Source of the DNA: Glossina fuscipes
Taxonomy: Eukaryota > Arthropoda > Insecta > Diptera > Glossinidae
DNA: 64,000 bases
Assembly: GCF_014805625.2 (NCBI RefSeq)
Contig: NW_023998417.1
Coordinates: 15,240,885 to 15,304,884 of the forward strand
Reading direction: 5' to 3'
The notes under the pieces were generated by a model. The model saw nothing but the letters and a program-made list of their open reading frames with translations, did no database searches and was not told the origin of the DNA. A program made the translations under genes and the position numbers. Shown piece by piece: positions 46,466 to 61,788 of the stretch. Every line of letters begins with the position of its first letter. The stretch's first letter is position 1.

Positions 46466-49400
46466 AAACCGCTTTTCGTGTGTTCTCATAATTTCAATAG
46501 AACTTTTTTTATAGACAAAATAATTCCAATTCAAGTAGTCGTCTGTTCCAGAATGTATTGTTCAAAAGCTGTCACTCTTCAAGAGTTTTTCGTGACGAAA
46601 AGAAAGGCGCATATCTATTAACAACAACGATTAAAAACCATTTACAGTATATACAAAAACGAAAACCAGATGTGAACAGAAAATGCGAAAAATTGAATTT
46701 TCATCAAACTTGTTTCTTGTTTGTTCTCTTCACTGCGTGGATTCATTGGTAAAGCAAATATATTCTCAAATTTAATTTTTCATAGTGTTAGGGAAGAAGC
46801 AAATGTATATAAGGGGAAGCGATGTGAGGAATATTTTCTCCTCATTATTCTCTTATGTTCGTTATAGTAATTGCAAAAATTTACTTTTATTTATATGTAA
46901 TAGTATGTATAGAGTGAGTGGTTTGCTTGGGTTGATAATAGTACTAGTGACAAAGACTTTATAAACGTTGAGTTCGGCGTTGAACTTGAACTTCCAAACA
47001 CCATTATTTAGTAGTACAATTTCAAAGATTACTTACTGCATTTTCATTTTAGCAATGGATTTCTTTACCTGTAATCAAATCTTATGTCATGGGAGTTCAG
47101 TGAATTTTCTTTTTTTTTCACTTTTGTTTATTTATTTATTTTTTTTTTTGTTTTCCTGTAATCTTCATTAGGCTCTAGTAATAATTTCTTTTCTCACAAA
47201 AGTCAAAGATCGATAATTCCCTCTCGTTCACGATTTCATTGAAAATGTGAGTTTGATAATATAATCGAGTCTCCTTTTTACATCCTCGAACATAAATCAG
47301 CATTCAGCTTATTATCCAGCGCGTTATTGACGCGTGCAAGCAAGCTTCACTTCAGGACAAAATGAATGGAAATCATCATTTAAATACCTTGTAATATAAC
47401 TGCGGGCTGTGTGAAGCAAATTGCACGTCTAAATTAAAATTCACTTAACATGAATAATATAAAATTCATGCGTACATAATTCCTCTTTTCATACAAAGAT
47501 GTAAAAACTAAAAAAAAAATTAATTCCAGATATAAATTGGAAATTAACTTTAATTGTTTTATGTTAAATAATATTTTTTCTCTTTTTTTTTTTTTTTTTT
47601 TGGGTGTCACACACTGACGTGCTCTAGTGCATGCAGATTATTATTTAAAATAATAATGTATTTATTTATAATTGAATTATTATAAACAATAAATTTTATT
47701 TAATTTACACAATACAGCGTTTGTGCTTTTAATTTTCTATTTATGGGAGAACAATTTACTTATATTGGCTGTTTACGTTGTTGCTGTGTGTCCACATGTG
47801 TCTATTGTATACATAATTATATCATATATTTAATTAAAAGGAAACGATATCATCTCTTTTTTTGCGTTCAATAACGCAAATTAGTTGAAATCCATAATTT
47901 AATGGATTTTTCATGTTATTGCCTATTTATCCTTATTTGCAAATTCTTACCTTTTTTCTAAATAGTCCGGTAATTGTTGCAGTTTATATTTCCACACCAT
48001 TTGAGTTCAGGCGCTGATGCAGCGCGGCAGATATTTGCGGAAAAGTACTTTTCAATTTGCTTGATATTAGCTCTTAAATTTATTATCATTATGATTACAT
48101 TGGCCAGAGAAATAAATTCTACGACTAAAGTCTTGAAACACTAGCATCTAACGCTATCGGCTTTGAATCTAAGATTATAGATTGGTTATCAAGATCGTTT
48201 TTAGTTACCCAAGGTCTTAATGCACCTCAGGGCAGCTGCGAGTTCCTTTTTGAAGTGAAACTTTGCGTCGAGTACATTGAATTTGCAATTGCAGAAAAGC
48301 GAAATCTTATTCTTGTGTAAAGCTGATGGGAGGAAATTTTAACAAGAAATTTTGTGTGCCCGGTTCATTGAAATGCAATTTTCTCTATAAGATAATGTAC
48401 ACTAAGGAGTTTATATACGTTATCTCTGAATTTCGATTGATATTGTTATTGGATAGGGAAGAAATGTTTTTGTTGAATAACCTTACTCTAATCGCACACA
48501 TACCACACAAGTGCAACAGCTGATGGCCCTAAAAGTCATTGAATGGAAATAGATAAAGCTAAGTGTGGGGACATGCTTGTGAATCGGACGTGTTCCTGAA
48601 ATAGTTTTGACAGAAATCTATCCCAAGTTGTTTGGGAGAATCTCAATTCCATCATGAATTATCGACAAAAATGTGATCGTTTGCGAGGTTGACTTAGCTT
48701 TTTGCATGTTTTTGGTGAATCGCGCTTCTTTTACAACATCGTCACCTAAATGTATTCGAATTTCAACTAAACCATCTTGATTATAAACGACATACTTTTG
48801 TAAAAATAGGTTAATTGTCATCTATATCTGGAAAAGTCGAACTCGTAGAAGAAAATCGAGTTAGGATAGCATTTTGGTCTAATAGGAATTCATAAAAAAT
48901 TCCACCCAAACATCGTACATGCTCCGAAGTATACCATACACAAGAGTGATGGGATCTTCGCTGTATCTCGAAATTAATTATCGTACACAAATTGTTTAAA
49001 TTGCTTTGCCTCAAAATCATTATCTTCTCATTTCTTACTTATCAGTTTGCATTGGCCGCTAATACGATTTAACAGTGATCTCCAAAAAGTTGTAAAAAAT
49101 CTTCTCGTCATATAAACAGCGTTACTTTGCAATATATCCTTTAGCCTTTAGCCTTCTATAAGTTTAATTTCGATTAAAAATGAAAGCATTTCATACTTAA
49201 ATATGACACAAAGCAATTACTTTGTTACATAGAACCAATAGTCGAGATGCATACTTTGTGCGTAGCAACTACACGTGCTCGTTTAGATAAAAAACGTTTC
49301 CTTCCCATTTACTGGCGATATTAGAATAAAAATATAAAACCACCAGACAACCCAAGTAAGCGGAGAACAGTGAGAAAGGATTGCATACTGTCAAGGGTAA

Positions 49401-52400
49401 CGGAAACAACGGCGTAGAAAACGAGAGCAGTTCGCTGTTCATACCATTTGATTGCAAAAACATCATCATCCAGGATTTAATGTAATTATTTAAATGGTGA
49501 GTGTGGTATTGCGTCGGTTGGTTTTCTAACTGGTTACTCGTCTTGCATGGTGGTGGTGCTAAATGTAACGTTTTAGTTGCATATCATTTCATTTATAAAG
49601 TGGATCATGCATCCGCATATATGCTTCAATCCCTTTATACATCAAATGCTTGTACACGACGGAGTTCCCCCTCTTGTATATATATGTATACATACATATG
49701 TATGTATGTTTTTTTAGATTTTTATTTTAAAAAAATTCAACAGCAGTTCAATATTATCCAAATATGGAAAGAAGAAGAAAGATTCTAATGTTTGTAATGC
49801 CATGGACTACACATCGTTGTAATGAAAAGTATACATGAAACGCATCAGAAGCTCGCTACGATCGAATCTTTTATTCTCTCTGTTTTCACTTTAATAAAAT
49901 GAAAAAAAAATTTCTATACTTGATAATGTTGGATGGGCATAGCCCATTTGTTTCCGTTGTTATACACGTACACACGTAGGGTCAACCATACAACGAATGC
50001 GCCAATTTTTGTCGCTAAAATCTTCTCTGCGAATGATGTACCGCAGACATGATGGCCTTTCAGCACCAACACTTGTTCCAAATAACTGCTAATCCTTCTG
50101 TCATATTTGTGAGCCTTCCACATGTCTTTCGCACACATCCACTCAAACGGACAGACAGACTTGTCCGCATATGTTTGATTCTAATAAGGAATACACATGT
50201 TTTATTGGCTTTCGGAAGCGATCTTCTGAGTGTTGCAAACGTTTTGACAGTTCCACACCATAAGTGCTAGGTGCAAAGAATGACGACTGATTGATGACTA
50301 CTATCTTAAAACATGCACTCTTTAGTTTATTTCGCTACCCATCAATTTCATAGCAACTCAACCCTTTAATACAAAGCATTGCTCTTCGCCTTGTCCAATA
50401 ATCTCAATCAAATTTCAAAGTTAGATTGTTTGCGCTTAAATGGTATCGGAGCGGTATGTGCAGTAAATCCTACCTTGCTGGTAAAGATTCTTTGTAGATT
50501 TTTAATGGCTTTCTTCATAGTAACTCCAGTTGACATTTCTTATCCGTAACTAAACGTTTTTATATCGATGCCGATCGCGTTACAACGTTTATTGCAATAT
50601 TTTTATATTATCTTCTAGCAAAACACAGATCAAAAGGAGACAAGACAAGAAAGTGAGTGGAATGCGAACGGGCCTGCGGTGAATAGTCGCCATGAAGGCA
50701 ATGAAAGCTTGAAAAAAAAGTAAGCGGAGAATGCAGTGCGAGGTTGACAATTAAGTTTACTCCGAACAGATTCAAAGCAGCCTGAAGCACGACAAGAGCT
50801 TGTCGTTCTTTGAAAAGCTCAAAATCTTTATTGTTTTTTTTTTTTTTTTTTGCGCAATAAAATTAATTAATGATTTACTAAAGTTGAAAGAGTAATTAAA
50901 AAGCTTTTTTATGTGCACATATATGCATAACTTATGCAAATAGTTTTAGTTGCTAATGTAATTAATAAAATTGCTTTTTCCCTTTATTTTTGCTCCAACA
51001 TTACAGACTCGTATTCCGCCTCCCTTTTATTACAATTGGGTTTTGTGGAAATTTCCTTTTTTCGCTTTTCCCTATCTTCCTTCCCTTCTTTCGTGCTTGA
51101 GCAATAAAGATGAAATTGCGCGATAAACTTTTCGCCGTTGAACACATATACACACGGACGGCGTAAGAAACTTGCTAATGTTGTTGGAAAATATTTGATT
51201 TGTACGGAAATGGTCTGTGCGTGCATTTCTGAGATGATAAATATTATTTTTAGTAAAAACATTTCTAATGGCTTTCACTTGATGCATGCATGTGTGAAAT
51301 GTTTCTCTGCGAATTATTTGTGCATTTATATTTGTACGATACGTAACGATTATTAACTTTGCTGCTCGCCTACGTTTTGCGGTGGCTTTTGTAAATTATG
51401 GAAACGTTTTAACATGATTTGAAAATAAACATTAATGCCTTCCTTCACATTATTAAGCGTTGAATCCGTTAAACTAGACTACACATTTTGAAATGCATGG
51501 CCATAGTATATATAAGTTTTCTTTTAATAGATAACGTTACAGTTGTGTTGATAAGGCGTTTTAACTCTATGCTCTTTTTCATTTACATTTCGAAAAAATG
51601 GTCCTGAAGTTACATAAGGGAGACTATGGAAACTGTAAAAGGTTCGCAGAGTTATCAGCTGCCAACTGCGACTACTAGCGATTAAGCAACGGTTAACATG
51701 ATAAGCTGCTATGAAGATCTCTAGTGTGTAAAATAATTTCCGCATGTGACACCTGATCTGCGCGCACACCAACAGATCGCCTATACGATCTTTCACGAAA
51801 CTTATAAAATATTTTGATTTTTGCAAATCGAGGGGTTATGCTGTTCTCATCAAAGATGAAAGAAAGCGATTTGTGTCGTTTCGATCATGTTATTATCTAC
51901 AGCACTTAAGTGCGCTAAGTGTTTTTTTTTTTTTTGATTTTTCCAATTTATGTTTGCTAATAATCTTCAAATATTTTTCTTTGTAAGCAATAAATTTTTT
52001 GAAATCTAATATTATGTCGATTTCTTTTAACGATTCTTAATAAATCTCTTGAAACTCATTGAAAAATTTCTGTTTCCTTTAAATGCCATAAAAAAATTAA
52101 TAACAGATGTTTTCACAACGAACAAAACCACATTTTTCTCCAAATAGTCGAACATACACTGTACACGTAGAACTCACTAAAAGAAAAGCATAAGCAGAAC
52201 ACTATGAAAGCAGTTCACGAATTGTTGTTATAACCTTTCATTTTAGCAATTTATTGTGTGGTTCGTCTAGGTTTGTTTTCTTAAGCATTCAATACGTATT
52301 ACACTCAAAAACATTTCGCTGTCAATTAAGCGACCTTAGTATACATGAAATCCTCATATCCAATCATAGGGAACCACATGCTGGCAACGACGAAAATTGA

Positions 52401-54088
52401 AAAAGTAGTCAAACTCGAAATGCCGACTTTTCTTGCGAAACGTTTTCACGCATTAAGTCGCTTGACTGTGAAACCAATTCCAAAGTTTTATATCTATGAA
52501 ATTACTTAAGGCGCCTATGTTAAGACAATCATGTCAATAATCGGTGTACTTTGATATTCGCTTGAGTGTTTGAGTGCGAGAGTATTGAAAACAAATTAAA
52601 CTTTGATACCTTTTGATAATATCGCGTAGGCGTCCATTTTTGTACAGATAATGGAGCATCACCAGTGGAATATGCGTTCAAATTTTTGTACGTTTATCTG
52701 CTACATTTTATAAGTAATAATATGGGCGTGTCCTTCCACCGATTTGGCTCATTTTTAATACCAACTTGTGTGCAGGAACTTCTTATGTTTCTAGTAAATT
52801 TGGAGTGGATAGTTTCATTTTTGCGGCCAGCAGAATATTTACAACCGATGTCGCACATACGGACAGACGGACTGGGTGTTGCCAAACGTTTTAGCAAAAT
52901 GAATATAGCCCTCGTCCTTCGGTGATGCGTATAACAAATAAAAACATTACTGTCGGATAAGGCCGACTACGCAATACCGCACAACAAACAACAATTCTTT
53001 TCGTGATGAAATATTAAAAGCTATACCGGGTTTTCATGTAAGGAGGATGCTTTTACTAAAACCGCTATGCGGGTTGCTTTTAAGGACCAAATATCATCAT
53101 CAAATGTTACAATTTACTCTTTCTTTCTACATGAAGGATTAACTTGCCTTTAAACGGTGATATGGAAATATGTCCACAAAAAATTGAACGATCCGACCTA
53201 AATTTTTTATATCGATTTATAATTGTACAACGACATCATCGATATTGGGGCACATACGGAGCGCGGTGAAATCATGATCAACTTTCAATAGGATTCGTCA
53301 TCGACAAGTCTATACTAATTCAGAAAATGATTCATCCCAAGTGCATCTGGGTGTTACATATCGTTCGTACAACTTAGTACACTTCATTTTGCTAGTTGAC
53401 AAAACTCATTGACATATAATTCGCACAAATAATTCAATTCACTCGATTTAAAAATAAAAAGGTTGTCGTGGCTTATTAACTGCTCAAATGGGCTTGAATT
53501 GAGTTTTCAACCCACACACACTTTCAGAGAAACTAGCACAAACAGACGTGCATACAAGGTTTTGTTTTATTAGGCGTGTAATGATTTGATTTGAAATTTA
53601 AAAGAGGTTCTCTTTCATTTATATATGACTCACTTCACTAATCATTTTACTTACACTCAATAAATTTTGAATGCTATAAAAGTATTTTTTATTTTTTTTT
53701 ATTTAGGTGGATTACATTTTCTCCTCGTGCAGGTTGCAATGTCAATGACAACAATTTTTTGAGTTTGACAAATGCGATTTTGCTTTCATCCACTTTTACC
53801 GACTATTGAATAACGGCAACATATTTGTTGCACAAATGCACAGATGTGATTTTTTGCTATCGACAATTTTTGGACTTGATGGATTGCGATTCTTCTGTTG
53901 AATTTGTTAATAGCTTTTGAACTTTTTTCTTCAGCGTGGAGTCTGTTGGGGCCACATCGACTAAAATTAACCAAGTTTACGCGTTGACTCAGTGATGGAG
54001 AGACTTATTTTTCCCTAACTGAATCCGATGTAACATTTTATTTCCAAAATTTTGTATTTTACGCGAGCTCGCTCACCATTTGCTAATC
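46466..54088. other. Calnexin 3' flank and gene-poor region
   Basis: The first part is the calnexin 3' UTR of unknown length. T-runs lie at 47583-47601 and 50834-50851. Overlapping minus-strand frames at 48618-49020 and a plus-strand open stretch at 48127-48320 resemble no protein well. A GGACAGACGGAC string near 52860, common in dipteran repeats, suggests old mobile-element DNA around 52600-53300. Confidence 0.4.
47688..47693 (+). terminator. Candidate calnexin poly(A) signal
   Basis: AATAAA 1.2 kb after the calnexin stop, followed by T-rich sequence. I saw no clear hexamer nearer to the stop. A non-canonical signal could be used instead. Confidence 0.3.
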
Positions 54089-57000
54089 ATGCTGCAAAAT
54101 GGTTGTTTGGCATCATTCGCGTTAAGCCAAGGTACGGTGAGTATTAAGAAATTTGCTCTTAACGTTCGTAAGGCAAATGCTTTTACATTCTGTGCGCAAT
54201 TTTATTTGATGTTTTCAAGAGTAACATCACATATCAACGATTAAGCGAACGGTTCCCTTGCACTGTGCGAGTAGAAACGTCATTTCCAACCATTTTAATC
54301 TAAAGTGTCTGCTAACTAAAATAATTACTTGAGATGTCTTCACCTGCGTATATTTGCAAAGGAAAATTTAATTTTGTTTGCTTTGCTTTTCAAAAAGGCA
54401 TAACAAAGTTCTGGCTGACGTTTACATTCTGAAGAATAAATCGGTGAAATTGATCAGAAAGAGTAACATATAAAAGACAAGGGAAATTGCTTCAGCTATG
54501 GAATAGTTTAACTTTAATGTCAACGATTTTCGCGACAAGATCTGGAGAGTATTGTGTAAAGCATTATGTGTGGCTGGAGCAAAACTTGGGCCACTAGTTT
54601 GCCCATTTTTTTGGCGTGAGACAAGTAAACAAAGCTGTTCGGGGAAACCACTGCATATATACTTGTCTTCTTTTTTTTTCGCTCAACAGGAAACAGTTTT
54701 TAGAAAATGTGACATCAACATGATGAACGACGTGAAAGATATAAAGCACGAATCTTTCAAGCAAATGAAAGTTCGTCGTGTCCTTCATTCAAATATTGTA
54801 AGAAGTTGGGTACTCAAGTAATGTTCTTTCTTACCCGAGGCCTCTTAAATTGCATCTAAAATTTGTCTTTAGATACTCTTTTTCTCTGTCTTAGGTAATT
54901 ACTTGCAAAGTGCTATCGATTTATACAAAAGATGGCTCTAGACGCTAAGACGAACGTAACTTTTATTTGTTTTATTTTAAACCAATTTGCAATTATTTAG
55001 AGTACTTTTTCTCTTACGCTCCTTTTTATTCATTTTCCTATCCACCTGATGACTTTTCCAGCTGCAGATGACATTTATTGTGTAGCCTATCAATATTTGT
55101 TGCACAAATTGAAAGCAATAAGTCATGTCTCTGTATAAATTTGATTAACTCACATACAAAGGTTGACTCCTATTAGAAATTTTATTTTTTATAAAATCTT
55201 TAATCTTGAGTAGGATTAAGTGAATAGAAGCATTGAAAAAATCAATTCACTAAAGTTAGGAGCGAGTGAGTCTTCTAAAAGCATCCAACCTATACAACCT
55301 GTTTCCTTAAAAAGCAGTCAAGGTTACAATAACAATACGAGTAAAAAGAACAACTTCAATAAAATAATAAAACTCTCTACAAACAAGTAGTATAGAAAGG
55401 GGGAATAAAAAAAAAAAAAAAAAAAACTGAAAATTCATAAAAATACGGATACGGATGTAAGTATAAAATAAAAAATAGAAAGGAAAAGGTAACAGATAGA
55501 CCTGCACTGCACGTGACTTGTTTACGATAATGATTTATTTGTTTTTCTCTTCTCGACTTCTAATACACATACGTACACAAGAGCTCGTCGTATGAGCACC
55601 AACCAAGCGAACAAATAGAAATGGAAAAAGAGAAAGAAAAGCAAAACAAAGAATTGAATAAAAATCAAACCTCCGACCTTATCAACGTGAAGGCACACGT
55701 ACCCATACATATGATATTTGTATGTAAGAAAATGGATACCCCATCTGCATATATCTGCGGGCTTTGTTGGAAAAGCTTGTTTCATTTTAACCTCTCCTCG
55801 CTTCGTGAACAAATACAAATATTTTAATAAAATTTTACTTTTAGATTATGGAGATAGTTTTCATTTAAAAACTCCTTTACATTTTATTATTATTGCACAG
55901 TTTGATGAAACTCTACGAACACATGCTTTCTAACTTCATTCCATTAAAATGTAAACAGAAATCAATAGGCAATTGAAAGCATCGAGACAGGGGTAACATC
56001 ACACGAAATAATGTTTGAAGGGGAACTTTAAATGTATTATCAAGAAAATGAATCCCATATAGATTTTCGCTCTTTAATTATCAGGTTATGCCTCCTTTCA
56101 GACTCAAGCGTACAGGCAGCGCATGAAAAAGCATAAAAATATTCCCAAGTTAAACAGTGTCAGCCGAGATCCTCGGCCTGCTCGGCCACCCAGGCAAGTT
56201 ATTGTTTTTAATTTATGTAAGTACCTTCTTTTTACAACGGGGGCGGAGGCTAGAGAACTCGCTTAGAGTTCAAAATTTAGATATTCGTTTTTTTTTTTTT
56301 TTTTTATCAATTTATTTAAGTGCATTACTGTAAAGCCAGAGTTTTGAAAAGTGTAACTTTGCACTGGGTGATAGGAATGCAGTCAGTCAGTCTTCTTTGC
56401 AAAGGAAATGTAAATTTTTAACATGCTTTCATTAAATTGAAAATGTTGTTATTTGTATGTTTCGGTCATCAAAGACTATAAGCAGTAAGGGAGCTTTGGT
56501 GCCCAATTCCTAAAAATATTGATATTTTCGTCTACGTTCGGAGGCATTGACAATACCAGGTGTTGAACTGGTAAACAGCGACTATTGGAAATGTGCAAAA
56601 AAAAAAAAGATTTGATTACAACTATTTTCTTTATTTACATTTTTCCTCTACTGATTGTACCGCATCGCATGAATGCCTTCAGTGAAATTAATAATAAACA
56701 TTCGTCCTGTCCGTAATGCTGAGAAGATAAATTGCCAGGTAAATGCTAAGAATGCTAGATAAAACATGTGGATGATGTTGCTGTTGGTTATGGCGATCGC
56801 ATGTCATAGCAAGACATACGTCAGTAATCAACGATGTTTAAATATTTAAAACTAAATCAATATAATTTAATTTTATTCCTGTTTAAAACGTGCTGATGTT
56901 ATAGAAAATTGCTCAACGTCCCGTGTGAGTGCATGACGCGAAAGCGTTAAATTTAGTTTTCGTGCATCTAAAAAACAATCAACACATGTTGCATGTGTGT

Positions 57001-60000
57001 AAAAATATTTTAAAAACACGTCGCTTTTCTTGTTGACATTTCAATGTTGTTCGGTGATGACGCCAACTAAGTAACGGCTAACTAACCAAACGTCCGCATA
57101 CACATGCATATAAAAAAAAAAAAACACCAATCTATTCATTTCTACTCGATATGTATGATGTGCAACTTGTGAAATTGTCTGTGGCTATGTTTGTGGAATG
57201 AATGGATTTCGTTTTTTTTTTTCTTTTTTTTTTTTGTAAATTGTATCGTTGTTATACGCATTGGATCAGTTTTAAATGCGTCTCCTTGTTTTTATCGTTC
57301 TTGTTATGAATGTTTTTTTTGTATTTAATTATGGTCTTTGATTTTAATCGAAGCAACGGTGCAACGGTGCAACAGTGCAACAGTGCAACAGTGGACGTAA
57401 CAGTTTTTTCCTATATTATTAGTTTTCGTCGTGAGTTTTAATTGTTACTCGCGCCACTTCTTAGTTGTCACTGACACTACTGTCAACAACTTTTTCTGCT
57501 CTACTTTCGCATATGCGGTCCACATATGCAAAAAACTCTTTCCTCTGTAAAAACCTCAATAAGCGACTGTTTATCAAAGTGTTATCACTTGTAGTTGTGT
57601 ACTATTTTTTTATATTTTTTTTTTGCTCGTGTATGGATGGAGCACACGTGCATGTTTAAGTTCGCTTTTAAAAACTTTAAAACTTATGAACCGTATTCTG
57701 CAGTTTTGACCCTTTAAATTTCATTTCATTTACATCTTGTTTGACATACGAACACTAGCTTTCGATAAACATTGGCACAATAGCTTTTTAAATTCGGGCC
57801 AATAATTTTACCAAGAGAAATGTCGAATCGGTGAGTAAGTTTATGCGTCATCTTGTTTCGGAACGAACATACAAACAAAGGCTTTAGATATGTTCTTTAT
57901 TGTTGTTGTTGTTGCTGTTGTTGTTGCTGTTGTTGTTGTTAATATTGTTAAAGTAATACATAGTCGGATTTCCATTATTTTCAGTTTCGATGGTATTGTG
58001 CATTCACACGCATACATAAATACATTTTTGTATACGTATAGATATTCGTATAGCTCTAATAATAGTAATTATATTTGGCCTTTTGTCTAGCAAAAAATCA
58101 TGGAATATGTAAACAGTTTGAAAAAAATAAAGTAATAATTGGAACTTACGGTGATGTACCTTATTCGAGCTCGTAGATAGATCTGCAAGGATGTGTGGTG
58201 GTGCGGTGACATTCAAATATTTCTGTTAAATTTCATAATTTTCGATGCTTTTATGTTCGAGATGAAATTTGTAATTCGAAAGGCGGCCATCACTTTTCAT
58301 TTAACTGCTTGAACTTTACTCAATTAGTGAGCTCGACTGGGTAAGGTGAATAGAAGGTATTATGATAGATGGCTTTAGGCATTGTCTTTAGCACACAGCA
58401 CACCCACATCTAAATAATTAAATTTAATCTAAATATGCTCTGATATAACTGCTAATATTGAAAAGCGGCTAAACAAAAGTAAATATGGCGAAGGACAGGC
58501 AAGCACAAGAAAAGAACGAACGATAACCAGCACAGGTACGAATGGGAAATAATGCAAACAGCGTATACGAAAGGAAGAATCTTAAATAAGTTAGTTGAGA
58601 TTGTGCACAGGAACTCAACCACTCCGATCAGGTAACAGTTCGCTATAGTCGATCGTACCAATGGAGTTGGCACAGTACTTACGCATGTAGAACTGAATTA
58701 TTTTCGCTTATTTCACTTTTTGTGAAAAGATGTATAAGTTTCATAAGCCAATTCGCTGTTGTTAGTATCAAAGTAGCCCTTGGTGGTATACTTTCTCTCA
58801 TTCAATCATTCATAACTGCAAAAACCCTGCTTTCCTCTCCTTTCTTAGATAATGCACTGTCGAGAGACGTACGGTTTTGCAAAGTTTGACATTTTGTCAA
58901 CTCCGCACGGTTCTACGCATACTGAGCTGGTTTGTAGGTCCGCTTCTTCCCCTTTAATGGCAGCTGTCGTCTGCCTTCAAGTACCTCGAAGCTTGGCAAA
59001 AGTCGGTTTTTGTTTAGTGACAACTTCAATTATTTCACTTACGATTTTATCTTCCTTAGAACCAACTTTACATTTGAGGATCCGTAGTGGATTTTACTGT
59101 TGAGTTACTCATAAACCGTCTACTATATGCTGAAAAATTCATTTCGTTCTTCCAACTGCTCTACTGCCACAATAGCTACGCATAGAAGGAGGAGTGAATG
59201 CAAGAATGTTTTGTTTAATACCGTTGGACTTTGCATTTTCTTTTCAAATGTTTCCTTTTTAATTGAAAACTGAACGGTTTATGAAGAAGTGCTTAAGTGT
59301 TTAAAAAAGAGATCATTTGAAGTCGTCAACTCTAAGTGTTAATCTCGCTGGTACATCTTACCATAATATCACAATCGCTCTCCTGGCACCGCCTCTAAAG
59401 TCGCGTCGTATACCAGCAGCATCAGCATCAGCATCAGCATCAACAACAAAAACAATAATAACAAATAGAAATGAGAAGAAATATCCGCTTAAACGTCAAC
59501 CTTGTTAAATTTATGATTCACAACGGCGCCATCACAATTTATTATCATTTCGGTTTTAATTGTTCTGAGTGCTACCGCTGCTGACCATAAAAACCCAAGT
59601 ACGACTGCTAATGATGTGTACGTGTAATGATGTAGATGTGTGTGGGCGGTGTAGTATATATGAATGAGCAAGTCTTTTATGCAGGAAAATTTAAAAATCA
59701 TTTAACATTGGGAAAGTTGAACAAAAGGAAAGCGAAAAGAAAGCGAAAGCCAGATAACTTTAAATTAAAACGAATTTCGGAATGTCTATCTACAGTCCCA
59801 GAAACGGAACCGGGTGATTGAAAAGAACTTTCCAACTGTGGAATCTTCAAGTGTCAGAGAACATTTTTTATTATGCCATTTTCTACTCTGAATTGCGAGT
59901 GTGAGTTAATACTACGTATTCACCTGCCCTATATGCGACCTTACAGCTCCTTAGAGATTTATACAAACTATTGTAAACGATTGTACGAATTGTAGGAATT

Positions 60001-61744
60001 GGCTCCTTGGTTTTTGAAGGATGTATAGTGAAATAAATTTACAAAAAAAAAAAAACCACAAGACAAAGTCGCTCCCCGGCGAATCTTGAATATCCGCCAG
60101 TTGAATCAAATGCACAAAATCTGAAACCCAATGGCCTCTTGCACCAAAGTTTAATGTGGCTCTGCTATTTTTCTATTGAACATTCAATCATTATTTTTTA
60201 TCGCTAACAAGGTCTAATAAGAAGGCCTGTGAAAATGTATTTATGTGTTACTAAAGTGTTTTTGTATATCCAGCAGATGTATTTGCGAAGCTTCGATCTC
60301 TGACCCTCAATTTATATGAGTAGGATAGTCCTAGCAGCGCAATGAGCAGATGGGCACAGGAGAGAGAGAGAGAGAAAGATGCTGAGAGACAGAGAAGAGA
60401 TAAATCATCCAAGAATCTTAATTTGAACCGAAATATTTATATATGTATTTGATGCCTATTTTTCGATATTACGAAAACCATGTCAAAATTAATAGCAAAT
60501 CTGCAATCTTAGATAGTATGTAGATGTAGTAGAAATGTATAATTACTCAGTGATAGTCAACACATACATGCAAACTTATTATTATATCTGTGTAATTTTT
60601 ATGCTTACGCGGTCAGTTTTCTTTTCATTGCTCATTTCCGTTACGATGTCGGTGATGATATGAAAATGGCTGGTAATGCTGTATATAAGGACACAGGGAA
60701 ATAATAAAAGGCAGAGTTTTTTTAAGCTGAAGCATAATTTGTGTAAAGGAACTGGCGAAAGTTTGAGCAGCGTTTGTGGGCATATTTAAAGACTTTCGGT
60801 TATCTTAGTGACTAGTTTAATCTTGATCATAATTCCACACAACTGACTGCTAAACTTGGCCCGTAGACTATAACATGGATAACGAAAAAAAGCGGAACAC
60901 TAACACCGAGGGAATGTATAAAGTGGAAGAGACAGAGGTAGACCAAGTGTGACGAGTTTTATACGACCGGAATGACCAAATCACTTGTCTACTTAATTAG
61001 AGAGCGAGTTCGTAGTTGGCTGCGCAGCAAACTGATTTTGTAAAAGCTGAAAATATGAAATATTACAGCAAGTGATTCAATTTTCCGTAGAGAGGACAGC
61101 GGCCGAGCAACTACGTACGTTCGAGTACTTGTGGAACTTTAACGCATCTATGCACATCTATATGAACCGTGGAGACGGCTTAATCTTATCAGTAATGCGT
61201 TTTTTTTTTTCGTTAAATTTTTTTCTCACTCTTATATAATATTTCGTTTTCGTTTTCGTTTTTGTTTTCCTTTTTCTATGAATTCTTTATGCATTCGCAT
61301 GTTTGCTTACGTACATATTTTATGTATTTATGCCAAAGTTCATTGCGATATTCAGTTATTCGTTGCGTAGCGTCGCTCATACTTTGCGACAGTTCCGAAT
61401 TTTTATTGTGTTAATGTGACAAAGTGAAAAATGAAAATTTCTTCGCGCGCATTAGGTTCTTCTCCCTTACACTTTAGCATTGGCTTCTTTTCTTTTCTTT
61501 TTTGTTTTCCAAATGTATAAATGTATCCTTGTGTGCTGGTTTGCATGCATGTGTCCCGGTTTATATAGATTTTAGTTTTTCCCATTTGTTTTGTACATTT
61601 TTCCTTTACTTCATCTTCATCTCATTTTAAATACTTTCAGACGTTATATTTTATTACCAATGCTTGACACTTGTGTGTGTGTGTGTGTGTGTGCTATGGA
61701 TTTGCAAATAATGCATTTCACAGTTATTGGAGCATATAGCCCTC

Positions 61745-61788
<44 letters not shown>

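Noticed and set aside
48127..48320. Open stretch containing APQGS, recalling the reverse-transcriptase motif PQGS
   Set aside because: Only five residues match, the spacing to the preceding Trp-Leu is wrong and the flanks show no other reverse-transcriptase motifs.
48618..49020. Two overlapping minus-strand frames, weakly like a mariner transposase segment
   Set aside because: The resemblance is limited to a few aromatic and Leu positions, there is no D,D34D core and no terminal repeats were seen.
60270..60345. tRNA-like strings (GCTTCGATCTC and TAGCAGCGCAATG)
   Set aside because: The box-like strings are in the wrong order for a tRNA promoter and the sequence does not fold as a cloverleaf.
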